64,000 nucleotides of DNA from Candidatus Pantoea edessiphila (lineage in GTDB: Bacteria > Pseudomonadota > Gammaproteobacteria > Enterobacterales > Enterobacteriaceae): assembly GCF_002933315.1 (NCBI RefSeq), contig NZ_PDKT01000002.1, forward strand, positions 62,001 to 126,000, written 5' to 3'. Positions 21,168-35,165 of this stretch are shown piece after piece. Both the position numbers and the translations under genes were made by a program. Numbering within the stretch: position 1 is the stretch's first letter; the number at the start of each line of letters is the position of its first letter. The notes under the pieces are model-generated. The model saw nothing but the letters and a program-made list of their open reading frames with translations. It did no database searches and was not told the DNA's origin.

Positions 21168-22149
21168 TATTTATTCCAATCATGTTAATTGCAATATTAA
21201 TTGCCATAGAAAAACTTTCTGGATTTGCTGTGCCTTTAGCAGCTAATTCAATTGCAGTTCCATGATCTACCGAAGTTCTAATAAACGGTAAACCTAAAGT
21301 AATATTAATTGATTTATTAAATCCACAAAATTTTAGTATCGGCAATCCTTGGTCGTGATACATAGCTAAAACTACATCAATATCTTTTAAATATTTTTCT
21401 TGAAATATTGTATCTGCAGATAACGGTCCTATCAATTTTAAACCTTTTTTTCTAAGTTTATCAATTACCGGAATAATTGTTTCTATTTCTTCTCTGCCTA
21501 TATAACCATTATCACCTGCATGTGGATTAAGTCCACAAACATAAATTGAAGGGTTCTTAATGAAAAATTTTTTTTGAAGTTCATTATGTAGAATATTAAT
21601 AATTGAAGTTAAGCTATTTTGTGTAATACATTTTGAAACTGATTTTAATGGTATATGAGTTGTTGCTAATGCTACACGTAATTTTTTATTTATTAACATC
21701 ATAACTGTATTAGTATTTGTACGATCAGCAAGAAATTCAGTATGACCAGTAAATGGTATACCAGCATCGTTAATAATACCTTTGTTTACTGGTCCTGTTA
21801 CCATCGCTTTAAATTTTTTATTTAAGCATTCATTACATGATTTTAATAATGTTTTTATTACATATTGACTGTTTACTTTAGATAATTTACCAGGAACAAC
21901 TGGTTCTGATAATGTTACTGGAATTATTGTTAGGTCACCTGGTTTATGATTTTGAATATTATCATTGAAAGAGTAATCATATAATTTTAATGGTAAATTA
22001 AGTTGAGCAGCACGTTGATATAGCAAATCAGGAGAAGCACACACTACTAATTTAATAGGCCATTTCATCTGGGCTAACATGATTGTAATATCAGGACCAA
22101 TTCCAGATGGTTCACCAGGAGTAATAATTATAGGAGAATTATTAATCAT
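21160..22149 (-). CDS. pdxA: 4-hydroxythreonine-4-phosphate dehydrogenase
   Basis: NAD-dependent step of the DXP-dependent pyridoxal phosphate pathway. It has 329 residues, as in E. coli, with the N-terminal [11 protein letters not shown] and the metal-binding histidines in TGHTEF, NPHAGD and MYHDQGL segments. It overlaps surA by 8 bases and rsmA by 8 bases. PLP is needed by ThrC and HemL in this window. Confidence 0.96.
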   Translation of the reverse strand: MINNSPIIITPGEPSGIGPDITIMLAQMKWPIKLVVCASPDLLYQRAAQLNLPLKLYDYSFNDNIQNHKPGDLTIIPVTLSEPVVPGKLSKVNSQYVIKTLLKSCNECLNKKFKAMVTGPVNKGIINDAGIPFTGHTEFLADRTNTNTVMMLINKKLRVALATTHIPLKSVSKCITQNSLTSIINILHNELQKKFFIKNPSIYVCGLNPHAGDNGYIGREEIETIIPVIDKLRKKGLKLIGPLSADTIFQEKYLKDIDVVLAMYHDQGLPILKFCGFNKSINITLGLPFIRTSVDHGTAIELAAKGTANPESFSMAINIAINMIGINNE

Positions 22150-23428
22150 CTTTTATTATCTTTATATAAGATTTTGCAATTCTTTGTTTAATAAGAGACT
22201 CAACTTCTTCATTTAATTTATTATTCATGATATTCATAAAAGATATTTTTTTTTGTGTTGTGTTGTTTTGATTTATTTCATGAATATTTAATTTTTGAAA
22301 AATATACCATATTCCATTAAAGTAAATTGGTTGGCTTATTTGATTATCTTTTGATTTTATAAAGCTGTTTATAATAGATTGATGAGATTTATTATAAAAA
22401 AGTATCCATTTTGGAAATTCGCTTGTATTTACAAAAAATGAATATTCTGATAATTGCTTTACTATGTTCGTAAAATTGCTTTTTTTAACATTTAATAAAG
22501 ATATAACATGTTTTAATTTTGCAAGATTCTGTTTATTCAAAATAATTTTTGGATTTTGCTTAATAGTAAAACAACGAAGTTTTATTTCACTAACAGGGTT
22601 ATTTTTATTATTATTATATATATCATTAACTTTTAAAATATGAAAACCAATCCCAGAACGAATAGGGCCAATAATATCACCTTTTTCTGATTTGAGTAAT
22701 TTATTTGCAAAAATACTAGGTATCTTTTTTATGCTGTTCCAACCCATATTTTCTATCTTAAATAAAGATAGCTTGTTTTTTGCTAATTGATTTAAGTTAA
22801 ATCCTTTTTTTAATTTAAGTATAATATTTTCAGCTAAAATCTTTTTTTCATATAATTGTTTATCGGTTGGTTTTTCTGGTAATGGTAATATAATTTGACT
22901 TAAGTTTATTTCACTGTCGTTAATTATATTTAGTAGAACTTGTGTGCTTAATCTGTCTATCTCTTGTGGATAAATAATAATTCTATTTAATAGTTCTTTA
23001 TTACTAATTATGGAAATAATTATTTGTTTTAGTATTTGTTCACGGTACGTATTATATTTTATGTGTTTAGATACTAGATATTTATAAAATTCTTCCATAT
23101 TAATATGATTAATAGCTGATATATTTTTAATAATTTTATCTAATTGATCATTATCAATGTTTAATCCCGCTTGGTTTCCTATCTGAAAAACAATCTTTTC
23201 AATGATTTTTTTTTGAATAATTTCATTACGTAATGTATTATTATCTGGTGATTCTGTATTTGTATTATATTTTTCAAATTGCAGTTTTGCTATACCTTCT
23301 TTTATTTCACTTTCTAGAATTATATCATTATTTACTATTACTGCTATACTATCAGTCAATTTATTAATTGCTAATACATTCGTACTTACCAATAGACTAC
23401 TAAAAATTAATATTTTCCAATTCTTCAT
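22142..23428 (-). CDS. surA: Periplasmic chaperone / peptidyl-prolyl isomerase SurA
   Basis: Escorts outer-membrane proteins through the periplasm. It has 428 residues (E. coli 428), opening with a hydrophobic signal peptide likely cut after about residue 20 (STNVLA). An N-terminal SurA core with [16 protein letters not shown] and two parvulin-like stretches follow (the first with GIGFHILKV). The sequence is lysine- and asparagine-rich and more diverged than its neighbours, especially in the second parvulin domain. In E. coli lptD precedes it; here it is missing. Confidence 0.93.
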   Translation of the reverse strand: MKNWKILIFSSLLVSTNVLAINKLTDSIAVIVNNDIILESEIKEGIAKLQFEKYNTNTESPDNNTLRNEIIQKKIIEKIVFQIGNQAGLNIDNDQLDKIIKNISAINHINMEEFYKYLVSKHIKYNTYREQILKQIIISIISNKELLNRIIIYPQEIDRLSTQVLLNIINDSEINLSQIILPLPEKPTDKQLYEKKILAENIILKLKKGFNLNQLAKNKLSLFKIENMGWNSIKKIPSIFANKLLKSEKGDIIGPIRSGIGFHILKVNDIYNNNKNNPVSEIKLRCFTIKQNPKIILNKQNLAKLKHVISLLNVKKSNFTNIVKQLSEYSFFVNTSEFPKWILFYNKSHQSIINSFIKSKDNQISQPIYFNGIWYIFQKLNIHEINQNNTTQKKISFMNIMNNKLNEEVESLIKQRIAKSYIKIIKDD

Positions 23429-23648
23429 ATTATAGAATATCCGTGTATAATATTTATTATAATAATATATATTAATATCATTATATTAAAAACATTAATT
23501 GTATTTTTGGTATAATATAATAATAATTAATAATAATTATTTAAAAAAATAAATAGTTAGTTAAATAAATCTGTTGATTTGATATAAATACTATTTTAAC
23601 AATAGCGTAGTATGATTAGCAAATATTATATTTGATTCGTATTTAATT

Positions 23649-23664
23649 ATTTTTAATTAAAAAT
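23649..23664. repeat. 16-base AT palindrome after leuD
   Basis: A perfect palindrome of A and T, starting 7 bases past the leuD stop on the minus strand. It may mark the leuABCD transcript end, but has no GC core, so this is only a positional guess. Confidence 0.35.
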
Positions 23665-23670
23665 TTTATA

Positions 23671-24276
23671 TTAATTCAAAAAATCCAGTTTATTTTGTTC
23701 GTGAGTAATAATGAATTCCTCATGTTGCATTGTCACTGCAATAGCATCAGTGCCGTTGATAATACAGCGACGATGAAAATTATCTATTTTAAATGAATAA
23801 ATTTTATTTTCTGTAATTATTTTTGATTGATTCAGATCAATTTTAAACATCACTCCAAAATGATTATTAACTAAATCAAACATTTCTTTTAATTCTTTTT
23901 GAGTTACTTTTATTGGTAAAAGCTGATTATTAAAACTATTTTCATAAAAAATATCTGCAAAACTAGGTGCGATAATTATACGAAATCCAAAATCAGTTAA
24001 AGCCCAAACAGCATGTTCTCTTGAAGATCCGCAACCAAAATTTTCACAAGTTAATAATATACTTGAAAATTTAAATTCAGGCTTATTAAGAATAAAATCT
24101 ACATTTGGTATTTTACCTGCCATATCTTCATAACGCCAATAATGAAATAAATTCTTACCAAAACCAACACGTGATATTTTATGTAAAAATTGCTTAGGAA
24201 TAATTGCATCAGTATCTATATTTGATATATTTAAAGGCGCAACAATACCAGTATGTTGAATAAAATTATTTAACAT
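23671..24276 (-). CDS. leuD: 3-isopropylmalate dehydratase, small subunit
   Basis: Swivel-domain partner of LeuC that isomerises 2- to 3-isopropylmalate. It has 201 residues, as in E. coli, with NIDTDAIIPKQFL and the substrate-binding NFGCGSSREHAVWAL. It lies 1 base after leuC, closing the leuABCD operon. Confidence 0.96.
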   Translation of the reverse strand: MLNNFIQHTGIVAPLNISNIDTDAIIPKQFLHKISRVGFGKNLFHYWRYEDMAGKIPNVDFILNKPEFKFSSILLTCENFGCGSSREHAVWALTDFGFRIIIAPSFADIFYENSFNNQLLPIKVTQKELKEMFDLVNNHFGVMFKIDLNQSKIITENKIYSFKIDNFHRRCIINGTDAIAVTMQHEEFIITHEQNKLDFLN

Positions 24277-24277
24277 T

Positions 24278-25690
24278 TTAGTTTAATTTCCTATAATTTA
24301 GTTCACGTACGTCAACAAAATGACCATTTATGGCAGCAGCAGCAGCCATTAAAGGACTAACAAGATGTGTACGACCTCCACGTCCCTGACGATCTTCGAA
24401 ATTTCTATTAGTTGTTGATGCACAGCGTTCTCCAGAATTTAGACGATCATCATTCATTGCTAAACACATTGAACATCCTGGTAAACGCCATTCAAATCCA
24501 GCTTCTAAAAAAATCTTATCTAATCCTTCAAATTCTGCTTGTTTTTTTACTAAACCAGATCCTGGTACTACTATTGCAAATACACCTGGAGCTACTTTTT
24601 TCCCTTTTATAACCATTGCAGCAGCACGTAAATCTTCAATTCTAGAATTAGTGCAAGATCCAATAAATACTTTATCAATATTTATATTCGTTATTTTTGT
24701 ATCAGGTTTTAATTTCATGTACTTCAAAGCTTTTTCAGCGGAAGCTCTTTCACTTGGATTAGAAAATGAATTTGGATGAGGGATTAACTGATCAATAGAT
24801 ATTACCTGACTTGGATTAGTACCCCATGTTATTTGAGGAGCTATATTTGCAACATTAATCTTCATTACAGAATCAAAATGAGCATCATCATCCGATTTTA
24901 ACGTACTCCAATATTGAATTGCTTTTTTCCATTTTTTCTCTTTTGGAGAAAACGGCCTATTTTTTAAATAACTAAAAGTAATTTCATCTGGAGCTATTAA
25001 ACCTGCTTTAGCTCCCATTTCAATTACCATATTACACAAAGTCATACGACTTTCCATACTCATTTTATTAATTGTTACCCCACAAAATTCTACTACATAT
25101 CCATTACCTCCACTACTACCAATTTGTTTTATAATAGATAAAATTATATCCTTTGCACTTACACCAATTGCAATATCACCTATTAATTCAATTTTCATTG
25201 TTTTAGCTTTATCTTGTTTTAAAGTTTGTGTCGCTAAAACGTGTTCTACTTCTGAAGTTCCTATACCAAATGCAAGAGCACCAAAAGCACCATGAGTTGA
25301 TGTATGAGAATCACCACAAACAATAGTCATTCCTGGTAAAGTAATACCCTGTTCTGGTCCTATTACATGAACAATTCCTTGGAAAGGATGATATATATCG
25401 TATAATTGAATATTAAACTCGCGACAATTATTTATCAATTCCTGCATTTGAATCCTTGATAATTCACCTGATCCATTAATATCTTTAGTTTTTGTAGATA
25501 CATTATGATCCATAGTTGCAAATGTTTTAGATGGTTTACGTACTGTTCTATTATGCATTCTAAGGCTATTAAAAGCTTGCGGTGAAGTAACTTCATGAAG
25601 TAAGTGTCTATCTATATATAGAAGTGGCATGCCATTACATGATTCATGAATAACATGTGCATCGAATATTTTATGATATAAAGTTTTCAT
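24278..25690 (-). CDS. leuC: 3-isopropylmalate dehydratase, large subunit
   Basis: Aconitase-family [4Fe-4S] subunit of isopropylmalate isomerase. It has 470 residues (E. coli 466). The cluster cysteines are in [12 protein letters not shown] and in the C-x2-C of [10 protein letters not shown]. The conserved [18 protein letters not shown] stretch is intact. It lies 13 bases after leuB and 1 base before leuD. Confidence 0.97.
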   Translation of the reverse strand: MKTLYHKIFDAHVIHESCNGMPLLYIDRHLLHEVTSPQAFNSLRMHNRTVRKPSKTFATMDHNVSTKTKDINGSGELSRIQMQELINNCREFNIQLYDIYHPFQGIVHVIGPEQGITLPGMTIVCGDSHTSTHGAFGALAFGIGTSEVEHVLATQTLKQDKAKTMKIELIGDIAIGVSAKDIILSIIKQIGSSGGNGYVVEFCGVTINKMSMESRMTLCNMVIEMGAKAGLIAPDEITFSYLKNRPFSPKEKKWKKAIQYWSTLKSDDDAHFDSVMKINVANIAPQITWGTNPSQVISIDQLIPHPNSFSNPSERASAEKALKYMKLKPDTKITNINIDKVFIGSCTNSRIEDLRAAAMVIKGKKVAPGVFAIVVPGSGLVKKQAEFEGLDKIFLEAGFEWRLPGCSMCLAMNDDRLNSGERCASTTNRNFEDRQGRGGRTHLVSPLMAAAAAINGHFVDVRELNYRKLN

Positions 25691-25703
25691 TTACTTATTT
25701 CTC

Positions 25704-28348
<2,645 letters not shown>

Positions 28349-28388
28349 TATTTTATCCTTTTATTTTTTTATTCGATATTTTCATTAT

Positions 28389-28413
28389 AAAACCCGTGAC
28401 AAGCACGGGTTTT
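28389..28413 (-). terminator. Attenuator-like hairpin in the leuA leader
   Basis: Perfect 10-base arms AAAACCCGTG and CACGGGTTTT enclose a 5-base loop. On the minus strand this is a hairpin ending in four T, placed 40 bases before the leuA ATG. That is the position of the E. coli leu attenuator terminator. It is also the most GC-rich word in the gap. On the plus strand it would terminate too (six T) but has no gene to serve. Confidence 0.6.
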
Positions 28414-28662
28414 TTATTTCTCCTAATAAATTAAAAGATTTATATTAAGTGATGTAATATTTAAACATAATAATTATTTATTCAATATATTGTTTTTAAA
28501 AATTATTTATAAATTAAATAAAAAATATCAAGTGATTTTTATTTATTATTTTTAATGTAAATAATAGTAATTAATTATCTATATTAAAATAATTTTATTT
28601 TTATATATAAAGTATAAATTTTTATTTAAATTTATTTAAAATAATAAATATATCAATTTGTA

Positions 28663-28690
28663 TTGAGTTGATTTATATATATCTGATAAT
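28663..28690 (+). promoter_or_regulatory. Candidate sigma-70 promoter of ilvIH
   Basis: TTGAGT (28663-28668) and GATAAT (28685-28690) are spaced by 16 bases. The leader would be about 65 bases. The -10 is five of six; the -35 is four of six. AT-rich background makes such matches common, so this is tentative. Confidence 0.4.
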
Positions 28691-28760
28691 AAGATGTTAC
28701 TGATATTGTAAAAATTATTTTAAATGAATTTAATTATTTAATAAATTTTGGAGCTAAATA

Positions 28761-30482
28761 ATGGAGATGTTGTCAGGAGCTGAAATGGTTGTTCATTCTT
28801 TAATAGATCAAGGCATAAAACAAATTTTTGGTTATCCGGGTGGATCAGTACTGGATATTTACGATGCTTTGCAAACTATTGGAGGTATTGAGCATATTTT
28901 AGTACGTCATGAACAAGGAGCAGTGCATATGGCTGATGGTTTGGCGCGTGCAACAGGTAAAGTAGGTGTTGTATTAGTAACATCTGGTCCAGGAGCAACT
29001 AATTCTATTACTGGTATTGCTACAGCATATATGGATTCAATTCCATTAGTTATATTATCTGGACAAGTATCTTCTTCATTAATTGGATATGATGCATTTC
29101 AAGAGTGTGATATGGTTGGTATTTCTCGTCCTATTGTTAAATATAGCTTCTTAGTAAAAAGTACTAAAGAGATTCCGATAGTCTTTAAGAAAGCTTTTTG
29201 GTTAGCATCAACTGGAAGGCCTGGACCAATTGTAATAGATTTACCTAAAGATATATTAGATCCTAATAACAAATTACCTTATAAATGGCCTGAATTAGTA
29301 AATATACGTTCCTATAATCCTGTTATTCAAATACATAGAGGAGAAATTAAAAGTGCATTGAAAAAACTTATTAAAGCAAAACAACCAATTATTTATTCCG
29401 GAGGTGGATCTATTAATTCTAATTGTGAAAATGAATTATTAGAACTAGCTGAATTTCTTCATATCCCGGTAACCACCTCTCTTATGGGTTTAGGCTCATT
29501 TCCAGGTACTCATTTTCAATTTCTTGGTATGTTAGGTATGCACGGTACTTATGAAGCTAATATGGCGATGCATAATTCTGATTTTATTTTTAGTATTGGA
29601 GTACGGTTTGATGATCGTACTACTAATAATATCGATAAATATTGTCCCAATGCTATTATAATGCATATCGATATAGACCCTACTTCAATATCTAAAACTG
29701 TAACATCTGACATTCCAATTATAGGTGATATTAAACAAATATTAAATATTATGTTGGATTTAATTAAACAAGACAAATTTAAGTATATTAATAAACTAGA
29801 AAAGTGGTGGAAACTTATTAAATATTGGCGCAGTAAAAAATGTTTATCTTTTAATCACACAAGTAAAAAAATTAAACCTCAATCAGTAATTGAAACTATT
29901 TTTAAATTAACAAAGGGTAATGCTTATGTGACTTCAGATGTCGGTCAACACCAAATGTTTACAGCACTTTATTACCATTTTGATAAACCTCGTCATTGGA
30001 TCAATTCAGGAGGATTAGGAACAATGGGCTTTGGTTTGCCTGCTGCATTAGGAGTTAAAATTGCTTTACCGGAAGAAACAGTTATTTGCATTACTGGTGA
30101 TGGCAGTATTCAAATGAATATTCAAGAATTGTCAACTGCTCTACAATATAATTTATCGATTTTGATTTTAAATTTAAATAATAATGTTTTAGGTATGGTA
30201 AAACAATGGCAAGATATGATTTATTCAGGAAGGCATTCGCAATCAAATATGAAATCATTACCTAACTTTATTAAGTTAGCAGAATCTTATGGTCATATTG
30301 GTATTAAAATTAATTATTTTTATGAATTAGAAAAAAAATTAATATTAGCATTAGATACTGTTTCAAAAGGTAAACTAGTTTTTGTTGATGTCAATATTGA
30401 TGAGGAAGAACATGTATATCCAATGCAAATTCGCGGTGGAGGCATGAATGAAATGTGGCTAAATAAAACGGAGAAGACTTAA
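28761..30482 (+). CDS. ilvI: Acetohydroxyacid synthase III, large subunit
   Basis: TPP- and FAD-dependent first common step of valine, leucine and isoleucine synthesis. It has 573 residues (E. coli 574). The catalytic glutamate is in [12 protein letters not shown] near residue 49, and the TPP motif runs from GDGSIQMN to NLNNN. The start [10 protein letters not shown] matches E. coli, with GGAG nine bases upstream. ilvH follows after 3 bases. It feeds leuABCD, which is transcribed away from it. Confidence 0.97.
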   Translation: MEMLSGAEMVVHSLIDQGIKQIFGYPGGSVLDIYDALQTIGGIEHILVRHEQGAVHMADGLARATGKVGVVLVTSGPGATNSITGIATAYMDSIPLVILSGQVSSSLIGYDAFQECDMVGISRPIVKYSFLVKSTKEIPIVFKKAFWLASTGRPGPIVIDLPKDILDPNNKLPYKWPELVNIRSYNPVIQIHRGEIKSALKKLIKAKQPIIYSGGGSINSNCENELLELAEFLHIPVTTSLMGLGSFPGTHFQFLGMLGMHGTYEANMAMHNSDFIFSIGVRFDDRTTNNIDKYCPNAIIMHIDIDPTSISKTVTSDIPIIGDIKQILNIMLDLIKQDKFKYINKLEKWWKLIKYWRSKKCLSFNHTSKKIKPQSVIETIFKLTKGNAYVTSDVGQHQMFTALYYHFDKPRHWINSGGLGTMGFGLPAALGVKIALPEETVICITGDGSIQMNIQELSTALQYNLSILILNLNNNVLGMVKQWQDMIYSGRHSQSNMKSLPNFIKLAESYGHIGIKINYFYELEKKLILALDTVSKGKLVFVDVNIDEEEHVYPMQIRGGGMNEMWLNKTEKT

Positions 30483-30485
30483 ATT

Positions 30486-30977
30486 ATGCGTCGTGTTTTA
30501 TCAATTTTGATAGAAAATGAATCTGGTGCTTTATCCCGTGTAGTTGGGTTATTTTCACAGCGTGGATATAATATTGAAAGTTTGACCGTCGCTCCAACAG
30601 ATGATCCTACTTTATCACGTATGACGATTCAAACATTTGGTGATGCAAAAGTATTAGAGCAAATTGAAAAACAATTACATAAACTAATTGATGTTTTACA
30701 TGTAATTGAATTAAAAGAAAAAAAATTTGTTGAACGTGAAATAATGTTAGTAAAGATAAAAACTGTTGATCAATCACGAGAGGAAATAAAACATATAGTG
30801 GAAATCTTTCGCGGGCAAATTATTGATGTTACTAAAATAGTTTATACTGTGCAGGTTATAGGTACTACTAATAAATTAGATGCATTTTTAATGATTATTA
30901 AAGATACAGCAGAAGTAATTGAAATGGTTCGGTCAGGAATTATAGGTATTTTACGCGGTAATTACGTTATTCGCTAA
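30486..30977 (+). CDS. ilvH: Acetohydroxyacid synthase III, regulatory subunit
   Basis: Small subunit that activates IlvI and in E. coli confers valine inhibition. It has 163 residues (same as E. coli): an N-terminal ACT domain ([21 protein letters not shown], residues 4-24) and a C-terminal domain ending [12 protein letters not shown]. Both domains are complete, so valine control may still work. Confidence 0.96.
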   Translation: MRRVLSILIENESGALSRVVGLFSQRGYNIESLTVAPTDDPTLSRMTIQTFGDAKVLEQIEKQLHKLIDVLHVIELKEKKFVEREIMLVKIKTVDQSREEIKHIVEIFRGQIIDVTKIVYTVQVIGTTNKLDAFLMIIKDTAEVIEMVRSGIIGILRGNYVIR

Positions 30978-31125
30978 TTTAAAATATAATTTATTATTTC
31001 TAATAATAAATGTTTGAGAAAATCATAAATAAAACATACAAATCAATTTATTTTTTTGTTTTTACAGCCATATTACTGTTTTACATATGTAATAATAACT
31101 GAAATTTGTTCATAAAAATACTAAA

Positions 31126-31158
31126 TTTAAGTAATATCATATAATAATATTACTTAAA
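31126..31158 (+). repeat. Hairpin between ilvH and rsmH
   Basis: Perfect 12-base arms (31126-31137 and 31147-31158) with a 9-base loop, 150 bases after ilvH and 33 before rsmH. It probably marks the end of the ilvIH transcript or the rsmH leader. The E. coli cra and mraZ genes of this gap are missing. Confidence 0.5.
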
Positions 31159-31191
31159 ACATTAAAAATATAAAAATTAATTTAGTGAAAT

Positions 31192-32145
31192 ATGATTAAT
31201 ATAGAAATCATTAAAAATTTAAAACATAATACCGTTTTATTGAATGAAGCAATTAAAAGTTTAAATATCAAAGAAAACGGTATTTATATAGATGGAACCT
31301 TCGGAAGAGGAGGACATTCTTATTTAATTTTATCTCATCTTGGGTATCAAGGAAAATTAATCGCTATGGATCGTGATCCACAAGCGGTACTGGAGGCTAT
31401 GAAAATTAAAGATACGCGTTTTACAATTATTAAAGGATCTTTTTCTTCATTAGAAACACATATATTTAAACTTAATTTAATAGGAAAAATCGATGGAATT
31501 TTGTTAGATCTTGGTGTTTCATCACCTCAATTAGACGATTGTAATCGTGGATTTTCTTTTATAAATGATGGACCACTAGACATGCGTATGGATCCTAGCT
31601 TTAATGTTTCAGCAGCAGAATGGCTATTAAATGCAACAGAAAAAGAAATTGTTTTTGTATTAAAATCATATGGAGAAGAGAAATTTGCTAAAAAAATAGC
31701 TCGTGCAATCATAGATCGTAATCGCATAAAACCAATTACTAGAACAATAGAACTAGCTGAAATAATTTCATTTGCAATTCCAATAAAAGATAAATTTAAA
31801 CATCCTGCTACACGCAGTTTTCAAGCAATACGTATATGGATAAATAAAGAACTAGAAGAACTCAAAGCTATATTAACAAGTTCTATTAAATTACTATCTT
31901 ATAAAGGACGTTTATCTATTATTAGCTTTCATTCATTAGAAGATAGAATTGTTAAACATTTTATGCGTAAATACAGCAAAAAATTACAAATACCTCACGG
32001 TTTACCACTTACAGAAGAACAGATATTTAAATTCAGTAAACTACAGTTAAAATTATTAGGTAGATTATTTCCAAGTGATATAGAAATAAAAAACAATCCA
32101 AGATCACGTAGTGCTATATTACGCATTGCAGAAAAAATTTGTTAA
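31192..32145 (+). CDS. rsmH: 16S rRNA (cytosine-1402-N4) methyltransferase
   Basis: SAM-dependent methylation of C1402 in 16S rRNA (formerly mraW). It has 317 residues (E. coli 313), with [11 protein letters not shown] near residue 30, [12 protein letters not shown], and [12 protein letters not shown]. It is the first gene left in the mra/mur cluster. The first 10 residues are not conserved, so the exact start is less certain, but the ATG at 31192 is the only good in-frame choice. Confidence 0.95.
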   Translation: MINIEIIKNLKHNTVLLNEAIKSLNIKENGIYIDGTFGRGGHSYLILSHLGYQGKLIAMDRDPQAVLEAMKIKDTRFTIIKGSFSSLETHIFKLNLIGKIDGILLDLGVSSPQLDDCNRGFSFINDGPLDMRMDPSFNVSAAEWLLNATEKEIVFVLKSYGEEKFAKKIARAIIDRNRIKPITRTIELAEIISFAIPIKDKFKHPATRSFQAIRIWINKELEELKAILTSSIKLLSYKGRLSIISFHSLEDRIVKHFMRKYSKKLQIPHGLPLTEEQIFKFSKLQLKLLGRLFPSDIEIKNNPRSRSAILRIAEKIC

Positions 32146-32326
32146 TATTATTGATAAATTTATTTCAGTATGTTTTTATCTAATTTTAAAAAACATATAA
32201 AATATTTTTATATCAATAATAAACCACAATTAGTATATAAAATTATATACTCGTTTAGAGTATATAATTTGTGTTTTAAAACATCGTATCAATATATTTT
32301 TATTTTTAATAAAAAATGAGAAATTA
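32146..32326 (+). repeat. Structured gap where ftsL and ftsI are missing
   Basis: Three stems fill 181 bases. The strongest has 13-base arms 32240-32252 and 32258-32270 around a 5-base loop and includes G-C pairs. A second has 9-base arms (32169-32177 and 32189-32197). It is enclosed by an 11-base pair of arms (32146-32156 and 32211-32221). No ftsL or ftsI coding trace is visible. Confidence 0.6.
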
Positions 32327-33811
32327 GTGAAAAAAAATAAAAATCTTTATTATCTACTTAATCAATGGATATCTAATGCACCGATATGTTTTTTCAATTC
32401 AATGAAATTAGATAGTCGTAAAATAAAACAGGGTAATTTATTTATTGCTATTAAAGGAGATATTAGTGACGGTAGAAATTTTATTTCTGAAGCAATTAAT
32501 AAAGGTGCTGTTGCTATACTAGCAGAGGCAAACGGAATAGCGATGAATGGGGAAGTAAATATAATATCAGGTATTCCTATTATTTATTTTTCAGAATTAA
32601 ATCAAAAATTATCTACTTTAGGTAAAGTTTTTTACGAAAATCCAGGAAAAACACAAAAAATTATTGGAGTAACAGGAACAAATGGTAAAACTACCATCAC
32701 CCAATTATTATCACAATGGGTAACATTGTTAGGTGAAAAAAGTGCAGTAATAGGTACTATGGGATATGGAATAATAGGAAACTTAAAGAAAACAAACAAT
32801 ACAACAGAATCTGCAATTGATACACAAAAAATTTTATATCTTTTGGATAAAGAACGAATAAATCTAACAGCAATGGAAATATCTTCACATGCTTTAGTAC
32901 AATATCGTGTAGCTGATATATTATTTTCTGCAGGAGTATTTACTAATCTAAGTCATGATCATCTTGACTATCATAATGACATGAAAAAATATGCGCTTGC
33001 TAAAAGGTCATTTTTTTTCGAACATAAACTAAATGAAATGATAATTAATGCTGATGACAAAATTGGTTCTCAATGGTTATTTGATTTACCTAGCGCAATT
33101 GCAGTTAGCATAAAAAAAAATTATAGATTTGATATTAATAGACGCTGGCTAAAGGCTACCAATATAATTTTCCGAAAAAGTCAAATAAATATTTATTTTG
33201 ATTCAAGTTGGGGTTCAGGTAGAATTAATAGTGCTTTAATTGGTAACTTTAATATTAGTAATCTACTTATTGCTTTAGCCACTTTATTATCTCTCAATTA
33301 TCCATTAAATTCATTATTGAAAGTGTCATCTAAATTATTACCAATAAATGGTCGTATGGAATTATTTGTTAAAGTAGGTAAACCTAAAGTAATATTAGAT
33401 TATGCTCATACTCCTGAAGCATTAAAAAAAGCTTTAATAGCAGCACGTCAATATTGTACAGGTAAAATTTGGTGTTTATTCGGTTGTGGTGGTGAACGTG
33501 ATAAAACTAAAAGACCTATAATGGCAGCGATTGCTGAAAAATTTGCTGATATAATTATTGTCACTCAAGATAATCCACGTAATGAAAACCAATATGAAAT
33601 TATTAAAGATATTTTACATGGTTTTGTAAATTTGCATTCTGTTTATGTAATCAACAATCGATCAAAAGCAATTAATCAATCTATTAGATCAGCCTATTAT
33701 AATGATTTAATCTTAATTGCAGGAAAAGGTCATGAAGAATATCAAATTATAGGTAATAATCGTTTTCATTATTCAGATCGCGCTATTATTAAATCATCTT
33801 TGGAATTATGA
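32327..33811 (+). CDS. murE: UDP-MurNAc-L-Ala-D-Glu:meso-DAP ligase
   Basis: Adds meso-DAP to the murein precursor. It has 494 residues (E. coli 495). The ATP loop is GVTGTNGKTT near residue 110; the DNPR motif that selects meso-DAP is kept (VTQDNPRNE), as are LDYAHTPEAL and AGKGHEEYQ. The start is a GTG, as in E. coli. murF begins 1 base after the stop. DapB in this window feeds its substrate. Confidence 0.97.
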   Translation: MKKNKNLYYLLNQWISNAPICFFNSMKLDSRKIKQGNLFIAIKGDISDGRNFISEAINKGAVAILAEANGIAMNGEVNIISGIPIIYFSELNQKLSTLGKVFYENPGKTQKIIGVTGTNGKTTITQLLSQWVTLLGEKSAVIGTMGYGIIGNLKKTNNTTESAIDTQKILYLLDKERINLTAMEISSHALVQYRVADILFSAGVFTNLSHDHLDYHNDMKKYALAKRSFFFEHKLNEMIINADDKIGSQWLFDLPSAIAVSIKKNYRFDINRRWLKATNIIFRKSQINIYFDSSWGSGRINSALIGNFNISNLLIALATLLSLNYPLNSLLKVSSKLLPINGRMELFVKVGKPKVILDYAHTPEALKKALIAARQYCTGKIWCLFGCGGERDKTKRPIMAAIAEKFADIIIVTQDNPRNENQYEIIKDILHGFVNLHSVYVINNRSKAINQSIRSAYYNDLILIAGKGHEEYQIIGNNRFHYSDRAIIKSSLEL

Positions 33812-33812
33812 T

Positions 33813-35156
33813 ATGATTCAAATATCTTTAAGTAAATTAGCAAGTATAACTGATGGTATACTTTATGGAAATGATATTTTTTTAGATAAAATTTCTATAA
33901 ATACAAGACATATAAAATCAGATAGTTTATTTATTGCTATTATAGGCAAACGTTTTGATGCACATATTTTTATTAATGATGCTATTGCTAATGGTGCAAA
34001 AGCTTTATTAGTTAATAAATATTTACCAATACCTATACCACAGGTAGTTGTAAATAACACTAATTTAGCATTTGAGATACTTTCATCTTGGGTAAGAAAT
34101 CAAGTAAGTACACATGTTGTTGCATTAACTGGATCTTCAGGTAAAACAACTGTTAAAGAAATGACTGCTTCTATTTTGCGTCAATATGGAGATACTCTTT
34201 GTAACGAAGGTAATTTTAATAATAAGTTCGGAGTACCTATGACATTATTGCGTCTTACAAAACAACATAAATATGCAGTTATTGAATTAGGAGCATCTCA
34301 AATTGGTGAGATTAAATATATCAATAAACTAGTATATCCAGAAAGTGTATTAGTAAATAATATTTCATCTGCACATCTTGAAGGCTTCGGATCATTAGCT
34401 AACGTTGCAAAAGCAAAAAGCGAAATTTTTTATAACTTACCTGATAATGGAATTGCAATTATAAATGATGATAGTAATGACTGGCTAAATTGGAAAAAAA
34501 TTTTAAGTAAAAATAAAGTATGGCGATTTTCTTTAAAAAATGATAGTAGTGATTTTTTTGCATATAAAATTAATTTGCAAGAAAATAAAACAAATTTCAT
34601 TGTACGTACACCTTATGGTACAACAAAAGTAACTATTCCATTAATAGGAAAACATAATGTTTATAATTCTTTAGCTGCTTCAGCACTATCTATGTCTTTA
34701 GGTATTCCGTTAACTGCTATTAGTAATGGTCTCAAAAATATACAAGCATTACCAGGTAGATTGTTTCCTATTTACTTATCTAAAAATCAAGTAATATTAG
34801 ATGATACTTATAATGCTAATATAGGGTCAATGAAAGCTGCAATTAAATTGTTATCATCTATGCCAGGTTATCGTGTTATGGTCATTGGAGATATTTCAGA
34901 ACTAGGTCAAGAAAGTGAAAATCTCCATCGTGAATTAGGTATTTATGCTAAAAATATGTCTATAGATCTTGTAATAAGTATAGGAACATTCAGTTATTTA
35001 GTTAGTCAAAATAGTAAATTAGGTGAACATTTTACAAATCAATTATTTTTAATTAAACGTTTAAAAATGTTATTATCTAAATATGTAAACATTACTATTT
35101 TAATCAAAGGTTCACGTAATGCCTCTATGGAAAAAGTAGTACAAAAATTATTGTAG
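33813..35156 (+). CDS. murF: UDP-MurNAc-tripeptide:D-Ala-D-Ala ligase
   Basis: Adds the D-Ala-D-Ala dipeptide made by DdlB to complete the pentapeptide precursor. It has 447 residues (E. coli 452), with TGSSGKTTVKEM near residue 107, NNKFGVP, and LDDTYNANIGSMKAA. It follows murE by 1 base and precedes mraY by 9. Confidence 0.97.
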   Translation: MIQISLSKLASITDGILYGNDIFLDKISINTRHIKSDSLFIAIIGKRFDAHIFINDAIANGAKALLVNKYLPIPIPQVVVNNTNLAFEILSSWVRNQVSTHVVALTGSSGKTTVKEMTASILRQYGDTLCNEGNFNNKFGVPMTLLRLTKQHKYAVIELGASQIGEIKYINKLVYPESVLVNNISSAHLEGFGSLANVAKAKSEIFYNLPDNGIAIINDDSNDWLNWKKILSKNKVWRFSLKNDSSDFFAYKINLQENKTNFIVRTPYGTTKVTIPLIGKHNVYNSLAASALSMSLGIPLTAISNGLKNIQALPGRLFPIYLSKNQVILDDTYNANIGSMKAAIKLLSSMPGYRVMVIGDISELGQESENLHRELGIYAKNMSIDLVISIGTFSYLVSQNSKLGEHFTNQLFLIKRLKMLLSKYVNITILIKGSRNASMEKVVQKLL

Positions 35157-35165
35157 GAACATAGT

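Larger units (their letters stand above)
28349..28760. other. Non-coding divergent region between leuA and ilvI
   Basis: Gap of 412 bases where E. coli has leuL and leuO. It contains the hairpin at 28389-28413 near leuA and a candidate ilvI promoter at 28663-28690. I see no leuO remnant and no leuL-type leader peptide with a standard start codon. The rest is AT-rich and featureless. Confidence 0.6.

Noticed and set aside
28420-28475. leuL-like leader peptide with several Leu codons on the minus strand
   Set aside because: The frame with Leu codons has an in-frame stop just before it and no ATG, GTG or TTG start; not listed as a gene.
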